From the NCBI GenBank assembly GCA_934661765.1, contig CAKUJT010000082.1, positions 1 through 10,562 on the forward strand: DNA of 10,562 nucleotides, given 5' to 3'. Position 1 is the stretch's first letter. The number at the start of each line of letters is the position of its first letter. The position numbers and the translations under genes are program-made. The notes under the pieces are model-generated. The model did no database searches. It was given only the letters and a program-made list of their open reading frames with translations, and was not told the DNA's origin. The stretch comes from an uncultured Senegalimassilia sp. GTDB lineage: Bacteria > Actinomycetota > Coriobacteriia > Coriobacteriales > Eggerthellaceae. Shown in pieces: positions 1 to 6,387 of the stretch.

Positions 1-5
1 AAAAA

Positions 6-26
6 GCCGCCCGAGGGCGGCTTTTC
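6..26 (-). terminator. Intrinsic terminator after trpS (probably bidirectional)
   Basis: A 6-bp G/C stem (GCCGCC at 6-11, GGCGGC at 16-21, loop CGAG) is flanked by five A on the left and TTTT on the right. Read leftward it follows the trpS stop codon by a few bases and ends in a T run, as expected for a rho-independent terminator. The T run on the other strand means it could also stop rightward transcripts from a gene left of the window. Confidence 0.85.
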
Positions 27-32
27 GTTTCC

Positions 33-1076
33 CTAGTACACCATGCCCATGGCTTCGCGTACTTCTTCCAGGGTTTGATTCGCAATCTCGTTGGCGCGGC
101 GATTGCCTTCGCGCAGGACGTCCTTCACGTAGTCCATGTCGCCCGCAAGCTCCACGCGACGCTCGCGGATAGGAGCCAGGAAGTCGTTCACGCTTTCGGT
201 GACGTACTTCTTCAGCTGGCCCGAACCGCCGTTGCCGATCTCCTCGGCGATCTCCTGCTCGCCGCGGCCGGTGCACAGCGACGCCGTGGTGATAAGCGCC
301 GACACGCCGGGGCGATTGTCGGGATCGAAGGTGATAAAGCGCTCGGAGTCGGTCTGGGACTTCTTGATAAGCTTCGCCGTCTCCTCGGCCGTGGCCGACA
401 GGCTGATGGCGTTGCCGTAGCTCTTCGACATCTTGCGACCGTCAAGGCCAGGAATGAGCACGGCGTCGGTGAGCAGACCCTCGGGCTCGGGGAACACATG
501 GCCGTAGCGCTCATTGAAGCGGCGGGCGATCTGACGGGTTTGCTCGATATGCGGCAGCTGGTCTTTGCCCACGGGCACGATATTGCCCTTGCAGAACAGG
601 ATATCGCACGCCTGGTGCACGGGATAGGTGAGCAAAAGGCCGGTGAGCGCGTGGCCGGAGGCTTCCTGCTCGGACTTCACCGTGGGGTTGCGCTCAAGCT
701 CGGCCTCGGTGCACAGGGAAAGGAACGGCAGCATGAGCTGGTTGAGTGCCGGCACCTGCGAGTGGGTGAAGATGATGGTCTTCTCCGGATCGATGCCGCA
801 AGCCAGGTAGTCGATGACCATGTTGTACACGTTGTCCTGGATGTTTGCCGTGGTATCACGGTCGGTGATTACCTGGTAGTCCGCGATGATAATGCGGGAG
901 GTGACGCCAAGGTTCTGCAGCGCCACGCGCTCGCGGATGGTGCCGAAGTAATGGCCCAGATGCAGCCTGCCCGTGGGGCGGTCGCCCGTGAGCATGCAGT
1001 ATTTGCTCGGGTTCACGGAAAGGTCGGCGCGAATCTCATCGCTACGTTTCTTGCTGGCTTCGAAGCTATCGCCCAT
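33..1076 (-). CDS. trpS: Tryptophanyl-tRNA synthetase
   Basis: Charges tRNA-Trp with tryptophan using ATP in the cytoplasm; it is a class I aminoacyl-tRNA synthetase. The 347-residue product has the usual bacterial TrpRS length. Visible motifs are GDRPTGRLHLGH at residues 31-42 (class I HIGH motif as HLGH, 39-42), VGKDQLPHIEQTR at about 169-181, which belongs to the family's active-site region, and KMSKS at 215-219. The start was chosen at the ATG at 1076 because a purine-rich GAGGG box lies just upstream and homology-like sequence begins soon after; the open frame continues further upstream but without family character. It is divergent from the LUD gene, with 168 bp between them, and is followed by its own terminator. 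It is chromosomal and not part of the element. A TATACT at 1122-1127 on this strand could be its -10 box, but no good -35 was found. Confidence 0.97.
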   Translation of the reverse strand: MGDSFEASKKRSDEIRADLSVNPSKYCMLTGDRPTGRLHLGHYFGTIRERVALQNLGVTSRIIIADYQVITDRDTTANIQDNVYNMVIDYLACGIDPEKTIIFTHSQVPALNQLMLPFLSLCTEAELERNPTVKSEQEASGHALTGLLLTYPVHQACDILFCKGNIVPVGKDQLPHIEQTRQIARRFNERYGHVFPEPEGLLTDAVLIPGLDGRKMSKSYGNAISLSATAEETAKLIKKSQTDSERFITFDPDNRPGVSALITTASLCTGRGEQEIAEEIGNGGSGQLKKYVTESVNDFLAPIRERRVELAGDMDYVKDVLREGNRRANEIANQTLEEVREAMGMVY

Positions 1077-1244
1077 TATGCCCTCACATTCATAGTTAGG
1101 CGGGAATTCAGTAGTTGTTCCAGTATAGCGCTTATGCCCTGTTCGGATGCGAATCATCTGAGGCCGTTTTCCAGCCGCAATGCAACCGCGCCGCTGAAAC
1201 GTGGCACAATGGAACCATTCGCCAGACGAGAGAAGGAGCGCACC

Positions 1245-1883
1245 ATGGAAAACCCCCGCACCCTTGCATTCGCGCAAACGGCGCAAACCATCATCAAACA
1301 GCTTGAGCGCCGCAACATGGAAGGCTATTTCTGCGAAACCTCCGCCGATGCCGTGGAATTGGTGCGCAAGCTGGTGCCCGCTGGCGCCTCCATCGCCTGG
1401 GGCGGCACGGAGACGTTCAAGGAAACGGGCGTGAAGTCCATGCTGGAAGCCGGCGATTACCGCATGATCGACCGCGCGAAGGCGACCACGCCCGAGGAAG
1501 CGCGCGAGATCTTGCTGCAGCACTTCGCTAGCGATTGCTTCTTCATGAGCGCCAACGCCATCACGCGCAAAGGCGAGCTGGTAAACATCGACGGCAACTC
1601 CAACCGCCTTGCCTGCCTGTTGCATGGTCCGCGCGAAGTATACGTGCTGGTGGGCATGAACAAGGTAGTGGAGGACGTGGACGCCGGCATCAAGCGCATT
1701 CACACCATGGCATGCCCGCCGAACGCCGCGCGCCTGCACACGGATACGCCCTGCGAGCGCACGGGCGTTTGCGGCAACTGCCACGACGCCGGATGCATGT
1801 GCTGCAACGTGGTGGTAACGCGCCACAGCCGCCAAGCCGGTCGCATCAAGGTGATTCTGATTGCCGAGGACCTGGGGTTCTAG
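1245..1883 (+). CDS. LUD-domain (LutC/DUF162-like) protein
   Basis: A 212-residue protein of the LUD family, whose best-known members (LutB/LutC) take part in lactate utilization with iron-sulfur proteins. Recognisable family stretches are the IAWGGTETF segment near residues 45-53 and NIDGNSNRLACLLHGP followed by VYVLVGMNKVVEDVDAGIKRI in the second half, which resemble the nucleotide-binding-like core of the domain. The C-terminal part is cysteine rich (CPPNAARL, then CERTGVCGNCHDAGCMCC), as in stand-alone clostridial and coriobacterial LUD proteins; metal binding there is possible but unproven. The ATG at 1245 is preceded by a strong AGAAGGAG ribosome binding site at 1231-1238. It is a single-gene unit with a perfect terminator at 1931. 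No lutA or lutB partner is in the window, so a role in lactate metabolism is only a family-based guess. Confidence 0.9.
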   Translation: MENPRTLAFAQTAQTIIKQLERRNMEGYFCETSADAVELVRKLVPAGASIAWGGTETFKETGVKSMLEAGDYRMIDRAKATTPEEAREILLQHFASDCFFMSANAITRKGELVNIDGNSNRLACLLHGPREVYVLVGMNKVVEDVDAGIKRIHTMACPPNAARLHTDTPCERTGVCGNCHDAGCMCCNVVVTRHSRQAGRIKVILIAEDLGF

Positions 1884-1930
1884 ATGTTAGTCGGCTAAGC
1901 GAAACTCACCGCGCATAAGCGAAGTTATGA

Positions 1931-1961
1931 AAATGCCGCCAGATATCCAGGCGGCATTTTT
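1931..1961 (+). terminator. Intrinsic terminator of the LUD gene
   Basis: A perfect 10-bp stem (AAATGCCGCC at 1931-1940, GGCGGCATTT at 1950-1959) with a 9-base loop, running into TTTTTAT. It lies about 50 bp after the LUD stop codon. Confidence 0.93.
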
Positions 1962-2100
1962 ATTGCCCCCATGATTGCCCATATTGCCGAATTTCGGCGA
2001 TGATCCGGCGACAAGATGAGGAATGCATGGCAAGCTATCCCATGGTGCGAGCACAACCCGCCGCCAACGGACCGCGCCGCTTCCTAATACTAGAAAGATG

Positions 2101-2134
2101 CAAAAGAAAAGGCCAACGGGACAAGCCGTTGGCC
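2101..2134 (-). terminator. Intrinsic terminator downstream of the tRNA 3' end
   Basis: A perfect 9-bp stem (GGCCAACGG at 2111-2119, CCGTTGGCC at 2126-2134) with a 6-base loop. Read on the minus strand it lies 10 bases after the tRNA CCA end and is followed by TTTTCTTTTG. It is the original terminator of the tRNA gene, left behind on the chromosomal side when the element separated it from the 5' half of the gene. Confidence 0.92.
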
Positions 2135-2144
2135 TTGAATGTTT

Positions 2145-2189
2145 TGGTGGGCCCGCCCGGATTCGAACCGAGAACCAAAGGATTATGAG
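2145..2189 (-). other. attL: 3' part of a CAU-anticodon tRNA gene
   Basis: Read on the minus strand, these 45 bases form a tRNA from position 32 to the CCA end: anticodon loop CTCATAA (anticodon CAT), 3' anticodon stem TCCTT, variable loop, T stem CTCGG/CCGGG with loop TTCGAAT, 3' acceptor strand CGGGCCC, discriminator A and encoded CCA. Upstream of it there is no matching 5' anticodon stem, D arm or GGGCCCG acceptor strand, so the gene is truncated. Tyrosine integrases often use the 3' half of a tRNA gene as attachment site, and an integrase gene lies at 5143. Initiator, elongator Met and Ile2 (lysidine) tRNAs all have CAU; the fragment looks like elongator Met or Ile2 and cannot be resolved further. 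The intact tRNA should be at the element's right end. Confidence 0.85.
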
Positions 2190-2248
2190 GAAAAACCTCT
2201 AGTCCAATAAGTGCGTTATGCCTGGTCAGTCCTGTTTCGATTTCATTG

Positions 2249-2277
2249 AGTATAATCTAATCCAGGCAATATCACAA
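2249..2277 (-). promoter_or_regulatory. Outward-facing sigma70-like promoter at the element's left end
   Basis: On the minus strand TTGTGA (2277-2272) is followed after exactly 17 bases by TATACT (2254-2249). It points out of the element through the tRNA fragment and would end at the terminator at 2111-2134. In a circular excised form the same promoter would point across attP into the element's right end. Prediction from sequence only. Confidence 0.5.
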
Positions 2278-2280
2278 CGT

Positions 2281-2301
2281 TTTGCCCATGATTTGCCCAT
2301 G
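2281..2301. repeat. Tandem TTTGCCCATG repeats, possible integrase arm sites
   Basis: TTTGCCCATG occurs at 2281-2290 and again at 2292-2301, about 90 bp inside the element from attL. Short direct repeats at this distance from the core are typical of arm-type binding sites of tyrosine integrases; this assignment is inferred. A similar stretch with GCCCCCATGATT and GCCCAT lies on the chromosomal side at 1965-1981. Confidence 0.4.
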
Positions 2302-2312
2302 CCGCCTGTCGG

Positions 2313-2396
2313 GAGCCTTGACATCGAGGCTCTGCTTGGCTAGGCTCGCGCCGGCGCTTCTAAAGGCGCACGCGCGCGCCTAGCCAAAGAGCCTCG
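2313..2396. other. Long stem-loop with alternative pairing partners
   Basis: CGAGGCTCTGCTTGGCTAGGC (2325-2345, split here as CGAGGCTCT plus GC plus TTGGCTAGGC) pairs with 2378-2396, giving 19 bp with a 2-base bulge. A second GAGCCT at 2313-2318 can instead pair with AGGCTC at 2327-2332, and AGGCTC recurs at 2342-2347. The region can therefore fold in competing ways. There is no clear T run, so it is not a standard terminator. No gene is seen in the whole stretch 2190-2618. Confidence 0.55.
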
Positions 2397-2487
2397 GGCA
2401 GACTTGATTGCCCTTTCCCAAAGTGGCTAGTTCTAAATCACCCGCCTCATCAACAGCATCAATAAGCAGCATGCACTACCGAGTCGA

Positions 2488-2569
2488 TTGAGGGGGCTTC
2501 ACCCCCTCAAACTCCCCCGATACGCCCACATTTATGAACGATTCGGGGAATCACTCATAAATGTGGGCG
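2488..2569. other. Pair of perfect inverted repeats, candidate oriT
   Basis: The first hairpin has arms TTGAGGGGG (2488-2496) and CCCCCTCAA (2502-2510) with loop CTTCA and is followed by a C-rich ACTCCCCC. The second has 15-bp arms, CGCCCACATTTATGA (2523-2537) and TCATAAATGTGGGCG (2555-2569), with an inner GATTC/GAATC stem around GGG. Neither is followed by a T run on either strand, so terminator function is not supported. Inverted repeats next to a short conserved tract are the usual look of relaxase origins of transfer, and the element encodes a relaxase and MobC; no nick consensus was recognised. An alternative is a binding or replication structure. Confidence 0.35.
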
Positions 2570-2618
2570 CTATATATCATTGAAAACCACGCCAATCAGG
2601 TCTCAGCTTAAACCAAAG

Positions 2619-3869
2619 TTAACAGCTCTCTTTTTTGGCCATCTGAAGACAATTATGAGAGCAAAAGCGTTTTCGGGTTCTTCCCTTTACTAGATAAGGA
2701 AGTCCGCATCTCTCGCAAATGCCAATATAAACTCCGCCGCGCCCGAGCAACGTCAGCCAGATTTGGCTTTCCAGGGTTCGCGCCATCAATCCCCCATCCC
2801 TGTCGGCGTCAACAGCAAAGTCGTAATCGATCCAACCGTATTCCAAACGGCTTTTTGCCATTGCATCGAAGAAAAACTCGGCGGTCGCTCGTTCGTTATC
2901 TATGTCGCCCGTAATGGCCAGGTAGAGGTTTCCGCCCCAATCCTCCCGAAAAGAACGTAAAGTTCCGGGCTTCCCGTCAATTTGATTGTCGGAAACATAA
3001 CGGATAGACCGACCTGTCTTTCTGGAGGCATCTTTCAATTGGATTACACGATGGAACGAATCGTTGATGCTCTCGAACCCTATTTTCGAATACGGCGCCC
3101 ACGACAAGAACCCCTCCTCCCTGAAGGGATCGTAATACTCGATCGCCTCTTTTAGAAGTTGACGAGGTTTCTCGTTACGCCAGTATTCGTTGAAGGCAAC
3201 GGGGATGACGAATGCCGTATACGTTGAGTCGAGGGCCTCTACCGCACCAAACTTCGTGACAGGCGTCTTCCGAAACCCACAATCAAGCAGCGGCGCTGAG
3301 CAACCGCTCTCAAGAGAATGTCCTAAAGCAAGCATGAGAACGAGCATATTCTTGAGCCAGACCCAATCCTGCAAGGGCTCGACAACAACGAGACCCCCGC
3401 CACGGCACGATTCCGCTGCAGCCCGTAAGTCCTTCTCTTCGCCGAACCCGAACTCCGACACCGCCCTTCGGGCAGCAGATTCCTTCTCTTGGGACAGTTC
3501 GCCAGGACCCGCAACCAGAAACCAGCACTCAGAGGCCAGCATCGCCCTGGTGCCATTTGAGAACCTCCTCAAAGTTTTGCTCTTCAAAAATTCCTCGGGC
3601 GCGTATGTCCTCCTCAGCTTCGATTTCTCCATTCCGAAGGACACATCCAGAGTTAGCTCCCGATGGGATAGCGGGGAGCCGAACGAAGCAATCGACGCGA
3701 TGAGGGCGAAAGGGTCCTTGACCGAGAGGAACGCGTTGAGCTTCGCGATGCCCTCAGAATCATCGAGCAATGTGCCCTTTTCCCTATCGAGCCCTGCCGC
3801 TTCCTCGGCATCGAGCGCCCATATAAGGGAATGGAGCTTCTTGTCCTTTCGCGCCAAAAACAGTTTCAT
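2619..3869 (-). CDS. Unknown element cargo protein with C-terminal zinc finger
   Basis: A 416-residue protein that I do not recognise over most of its length. The C-terminus has a likely zinc-binding motif, CERCGLPY then FCSHNC, spaced C-x2-C-x14-C-x3-C. This resembles the zinc ribbons at the C-terminus of CGNR/ABATE-type proteins and other treble-clef fingers with an R-rich linker (KGRTRKR). No signal peptide or clear membrane segment is seen; a hydrophobic stretch near WLKNMLVLMLALGHSLES looks like a buried helix. The ATG at 3869 has a TAGGGAG ribosome binding site. It is the only gene in the element on the minus strand, its base composition is visibly less GC-rich than its neighbours, and it has its own promoter, all of which point to separately acquired cargo. 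The position next to attL is common for accessory (including defence) genes, but nothing in the sequence proves such a role. Confidence 0.8.
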   Translation of the reverse strand: MKLFLARKDKKLHSLIWALDAEEAAGLDREKGTLLDDSEGIAKLNAFLSVKDPFALIASIASFGSPLSHRELTLDVSFGMEKSKLRRTYAPEEFLKSKTLRRFSNGTRAMLASECWFLVAGPGELSQEKESAARRAVSEFGFGEEKDLRAAAESCRGGGLVVVEPLQDWVWLKNMLVLMLALGHSLESGCSAPLLDCGFRKTPVTKFGAVEALDSTYTAFVIPVAFNEYWRNEKPRQLLKEAIEYYDPFREEGFLSWAPYSKIGFESINDSFHRVIQLKDASRKTGRSIRYVSDNQIDGKPGTLRSFREDWGGNLYLAITGDIDNERATAEFFFDAMAKSRLEYGWIDYDFAVDADRDGGLMARTLESQIWLTLLGRGGVYIGICERCGLPYLVKGRTRKRFCSHNCLQMAKKESC

Positions 3870-3886
3870 ATTCGCTCCCTACGGAT

Positions 3887-3915
3887 GATATATATCGTCT
3901 AAATATACTTATCAA
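3887..3915 (-). promoter_or_regulatory. Promoter of the zinc-finger cargo gene
   Basis: On the minus strand TTGATA (3915-3910) and TATATC (3892-3887) are separated by exactly 17 bases, in a markedly AT-rich intergenic region just upstream of the gene's ribosome binding site. The spacing leaves a very short leader. Confidence 0.5.
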
Positions 3916-3921
3916 TCTATA

Positions 3922-3976
3922 TTGACCATTCCATAGAATACTGATACTCTACGGAGTAGTTAGATGTTCATCTAAC
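3922..3976 (+). promoter_or_regulatory. Candidate operon promoter with operator-like palindrome
   Basis: TTGACC at 3922-3927 is a good -35 candidate; the -10 is less clear (GATACT at 15 bases or TACTCT at 17 bases). Directly downstream lies a perfect palindrome, GTTAGATG-TT-CATCTAAC, at 3959-3976, placed where it would cover the transcription start or early leader. This is a typical operator position for a repressor controlling the excision/transfer operon that starts at 4015. The regulator is not identified. Confidence 0.5.
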
Positions 3977-4014
3977 ACTTTACCATCCATATCAACCAAT
4001 CGAAAGGAGAAAGA

Positions 4015-4263
4015 ATGGCCACAGACGTATATACGGTCGATGAGCTGCGTCGTAAGTACGGGCTATCGCGCAGCGGCGCGTACGCCTACGTGCACTCGTT
4101 GCCGCCAGATCTGGTGATACGGTTCGGCAAGTCGATCCGCATCGACAAATACGGGCTCGCCGAGTTCCTGGCACAACAAAAAATGGGGAGCGCCCCGTCG
4201 CCAAACAGCACGCTCCCCATCGCCCGTAATCCGAAGCATAGTAAGGAGAACAGGCATGAGTGA
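4015..4263 (+). CDS. Excisionase-like helix-turn-helix protein
   Basis: An 82-residue small DNA-binding protein. Residues 7-28 (TVDELRRKYGLSRSGAYAYV) form the helix-turn-helix, and VIRFGKSIRIDKYGLAEFL (about 34-52) matches the wing and final helix of the MerR-like excisionase (HTH_17) family. Such proteins bind near attachment sites and direct the integrase to excision; some act as regulators instead. The ATG has a strong AAAGGAGA box 5 bases upstream. It is the first gene of the operon and its end overlaps the next gene by 8 bases (ATG at 4256, stop at 4261-4263), suggesting translational coupling. The C-terminal 25 or so residues (after QQKMG) lie outside the HTH fold and coincide with an antisense terminator hairpin in the DNA, which may explain their low-complexity character. 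Confidence 0.8.
   Translation: MATDVYTVDELRRKYGLSRSGAYAYVHSLPPDLVIRFGKSIRIDKYGLAEFLAQQKMGSAPSPNSTLPIARNPKHSKENRHE
4171..4220 (-). terminator. Antisense intrinsic terminator inside the excisionase gene
   Basis: A perfect 10-bp stem (ATGGGGAGCG at 4183-4192, CGCTCCCCAT at 4211-4220) with an 18-base loop. On the minus strand the stem is followed at once by a run TTTTTTGTTG (from the A-rich 4173-4182). This is a canonical rho-independent terminator for leftward transcription, although it lies within the plus-strand excisionase gene. It would stop transcripts antisense to the ATPase gene before they reach the control region. Confidence 0.6.
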
Positions 4264-5143
4264 TTCTACCTTATTTTCCGTTGCCGACGCCTTCCCCGAC
4301 ATCATGGAAGCCCTTAAGCAACAACCAAGGGAAATCCAAACCGGCATCGACGCCCTCGATGAAGAGCTCGTCACCATATCGGGAAAGTACGTCGCCATCG
4401 CCGGCGAGACCAGCACGGGAAAGACCGACTTCTGCGTCACCCTCACCGCTAACCGCATCCGTACAGGCAATCCCGTGCTTTTCACCTCAATCGAGGTCGG
4501 CGAACACACGATGCTTCGCCGCTTCGCCTCTCACTTCGCGAATGTTTTTGCTCCGGGCATCGACACCACTTTTCAAAGCGAAAACGGGATCAAGAACTTG
4601 ACCTCGGAGCAGCAGGCCGCCCTCAACGGCGGCGTGGAGATGCTTGAGCAATGCAAGCAGTTCCTCTACCTCTATGACGGCTCGGAGAAATACGGCGGTA
4701 AGGAGATGCGCATCGTCGAGCACGTCGCCGTGAAGGCCAAGGAGATCAGCAGGAAGCACTGCGTTCCGTGCCTCGTCATCTGCGACTACTTCCAGCTCTT
4801 GGCCACGCGGGAATCCACAGGAACGGCCACCGAGAAATTCGACGCCCTCTCCCATAAGCTTGCGCAGCTGGCCCACGAGACCGGATCCCCCGTCATCGTT
4901 CCGTGCGCGACGAACAAGGATGGCTCCATCCGGGGATCGGGGCAAGTCAACTACGACAACGACATCACTCTGCATTTGAGCATCGATCAGGCCGAATGCA
5001 GCGAAGACGATTTGCCCGCGTTGAGCATCCGCCCCATGATCGTATACGTTAAGAAGAACCGCGACGGACGCGCACGGGCGCGCGCCAAGCTCGACTACCG
5101 CCCCGCATCGCACCGCTTCACCGACCGTGGCGGTGAGCTGTGA
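4256..5143 (+). CDS. DnaB/RecA-like ATPase
   Basis: A 295-residue ATPase with the RecA fold of the DnaB C-terminal helicase domain. Visible parts are QTGIDALDEEL (28-38, the usual entry to the fold), Walker A GETSTGKT (50-57), SIEVG (79-83, equivalent of DnaB's SLEM), Walker B LVICDYFQLL (173-182, DnaB has DYLQL), RGSGQVNYDNDITLHL (equivalent of the RESGAIEQDAD region), and KKNRDGRA near the end, matching the arginine-finger region of DnaB. The N-terminal primase-interaction domain of DnaB is missing, so the protein is about half of DnaB's length. It probably forms an oligomer on DNA and may help replicate or unwind the excised or transferred element; a KaiC-like regulatory role is possible. 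A GTAAGGAGA box precedes the ATG. It overlaps the excisionase gene by 8 bases and the integrase gene by one. Confidence 0.8.
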   Translation: MSDSTLFSVADAFPDIMEALKQQPREIQTGIDALDEELVTISGKYVAIAGETSTGKTDFCVTLTANRIRTGNPVLFTSIEVGEHTMLRRFASHFANVFAPGIDTTFQSENGIKNLTSEQQAALNGGVEMLEQCKQFLYLYDGSEKYGGKEMRIVEHVAVKAKEISRKHCVPCLVICDYFQLLATRESTGTATEKFDALSHKLAQLAHETGSPVIVPCATNKDGSIRGSGQVNYDNDITLHLSIDQAECSEDDLPALSIRPMIVYVKKNRDGRARARAKLDYRPASHRFTDRGGEL

Positions 5144-6387
5144 TGGTCGAGGTGAGGGGCGGCCAGAAAGAGAGAATCGGAGTCAAAAAGTGGCGCATAC
5201 GGGTGAGCCTCGGCAAGGATCCCGAGACCGGGAAGTACCTGCGCTCACCTTCACGCATAGTGCACGGCACATCCAAGGATGCCGATGCGGCGATTGCGGA
5301 ATACCGCAAGGAACTGCAATCGAAGCTCGACAACCCGGGGAGCGAGCTCACCTTCGCGGAATACGCCCATGACTTTTACGAGCACCGCGAAGTGCTGGGC
5401 GAGAGCCCCTTGTCGCGAAAATCCGAGCGCATGGAGATTGCTAAGCTGGTGGACATGTTCGGTCCGCTCGCATTGGAGGACATCAAGGCCGCCACGGTCA
5501 AGAAAGCCTACCTCGACGCTTCCGGCAGCCAAGGCATGAGCCAGGCGATGCTCAAACGCGTATCGAAGCGTTTGAAGATGATTCTAGAGGAGGCCGTCAA
5601 CGACGGCATACTCGACCGCAACCCCGCAGCGAAGATAAAGGTCGCCGAGCCCAAGCGTAAATCCCCCAAAGCGCTCAGCGCCGAGGAGGCGGAGCGCCTT
5701 GCGGCCCTGCTGGACGGCGAGGGCCCGACGCCCCTTACCGTGGCGATAAGGCTCATGCTCTTCGGCGGACTGAGAAAGGGTGAGGTATTGGGCCTCGATT
5801 GGGCGAACGTCGATTTCGACGCCAACGCGGTGTTCGTCTGCAAGCAGTTCAGCAACGACCGCCAGCTTCGACCGCCCAAAAGCGCCAATTCTCGGCGCTG
5901 GGTCAGCTTCGACCCGGCGACCATGGCCTTCCTCGCAAGATGGAAGGCCTTGCAGCCGCAAACGATGGATCCGCGCATGCGGCTCGTCCAAGACAACGAC
6001 ACGCCCGTGGTGGCCAACCCCCTCGGCACGAACACGGACCCTACCAACTTTAACCGCATGTTCCGCGACTTTTGCGTCGAGCACGGCTTCGGCTCCTACG
6101 AGTCGGAGGCGCAGTACGTCGACGAAAACGGCTACGTGCGAGCCCGCAAGGTCGGCTATGAGGGCCTCACGCCCCACGGCCTGCGCCATACGCACGCGAC
6201 GCTTTTGATCGGTGCTAACAACGACGTGAAAACGGTCTCGACGAGACTCGGGCATTCAAGCGTCTCGCTGACGCTGAACGTCTACGCCGATGCGATACGC
6301 AAGAACGACGTCTCCGCAGCCCAGAGCATCGCAAAAATCCTAGGGCCCAAGGGCGAGGCCGACGACGAGGGACAGGAAGCCCGATGA
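5143..6387 (+). CDS. int: Tyrosine site-specific integrase
   Basis: A 414-residue phage/ICE-type tyrosine recombinase that integrates and excises the element at the tRNA site. The N-terminal part (KKWRIRVSLGKDPETGKY, about 15-32) is the AP2-like arm-binding domain, followed by a SAM-like core-binding domain (about 70-165) and the catalytic domain. Catalytic residues are all present: R211 in GGLRKGEV, K246 in RPPKSANSRR, H345 and R348 in HGLRHTH, H371 in LGHSS and nucleophile Y381 in LNVYAD. I chose the ATG at 5143, which overlaps the preceding stop as TGATG; a GTG at 5140 is possible. Its stop overlaps the mobC start as ATGA. It is unusual that the integrase sits in the middle of the operon, about 3 kb from attL, between the ATPase and the mobilization genes, so its expression is tied to transfer. 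Confidence 0.95.
   Translation: MVEVRGGQKERIGVKKWRIRVSLGKDPETGKYLRSPSRIVHGTSKDADAAIAEYRKELQSKLDNPGSELTFAEYAHDFYEHREVLGESPLSRKSERMEIAKLVDMFGPLALEDIKAATVKKAYLDASGSQGMSQAMLKRVSKRLKMILEEAVNDGILDRNPAAKIKVAEPKRKSPKALSAEEAERLAALLDGEGPTPLTVAIRLMLFGGLRKGEVLGLDWANVDFDANAVFVCKQFSNDRQLRPPKSANSRRWVSFDPATMAFLARWKALQPQTMDPRMRLVQDNDTPVVANPLGTNTDPTNFNRMFRDFCVEHGFGSYESEAQYVDENGYVRARKVGYEGLTPHGLRHTHATLLIGANNDVKTVSTRLGHSSVSLTLNVYADAIRKNDVSAAQSIAKILGPKGEADDEGQEAR

Noticed and set aside
75..1244. Long open frame upstream of the LUD gene, antisense to trpS
   Set aside because: It is the shadow of a GC-rich gene. The LUD family similarity and the ribosome binding site both start at 1245.
1077..1835. Upstream extension of the trpS frame
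   Set aside because: It lies antisense to the LUD gene and has no TrpRS similarity; the ATG at 1076 has a ribosome binding site.
2000..2188. Small plus-strand ORF of 62 codons ending VGPPGFEPRTKGL
   Set aside because: Its end is the antisense reading of the tRNA T arm and anticodon region, a well-known source of false ORFs, and its middle runs through the terminator hairpin.
2523..2569. Terminator of the zinc-finger gene
   Set aside because: The stem is perfect but no T run follows on either strand, so a rho-independent terminator is not supported.
3190..3888. 232-codon plus-strand frame
   Set aside because: Antisense to the zinc-finger gene, serine/proline-rich shadow composition and no ribosome binding site; the minus-strand frame has a promoter, a ribosome binding site and a zinc motif.
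5584..6255. Minus-strand frame of 223 codons
   Set aside because: Shadow of the integrase, whose catalytic residues are all present on the plus strand.
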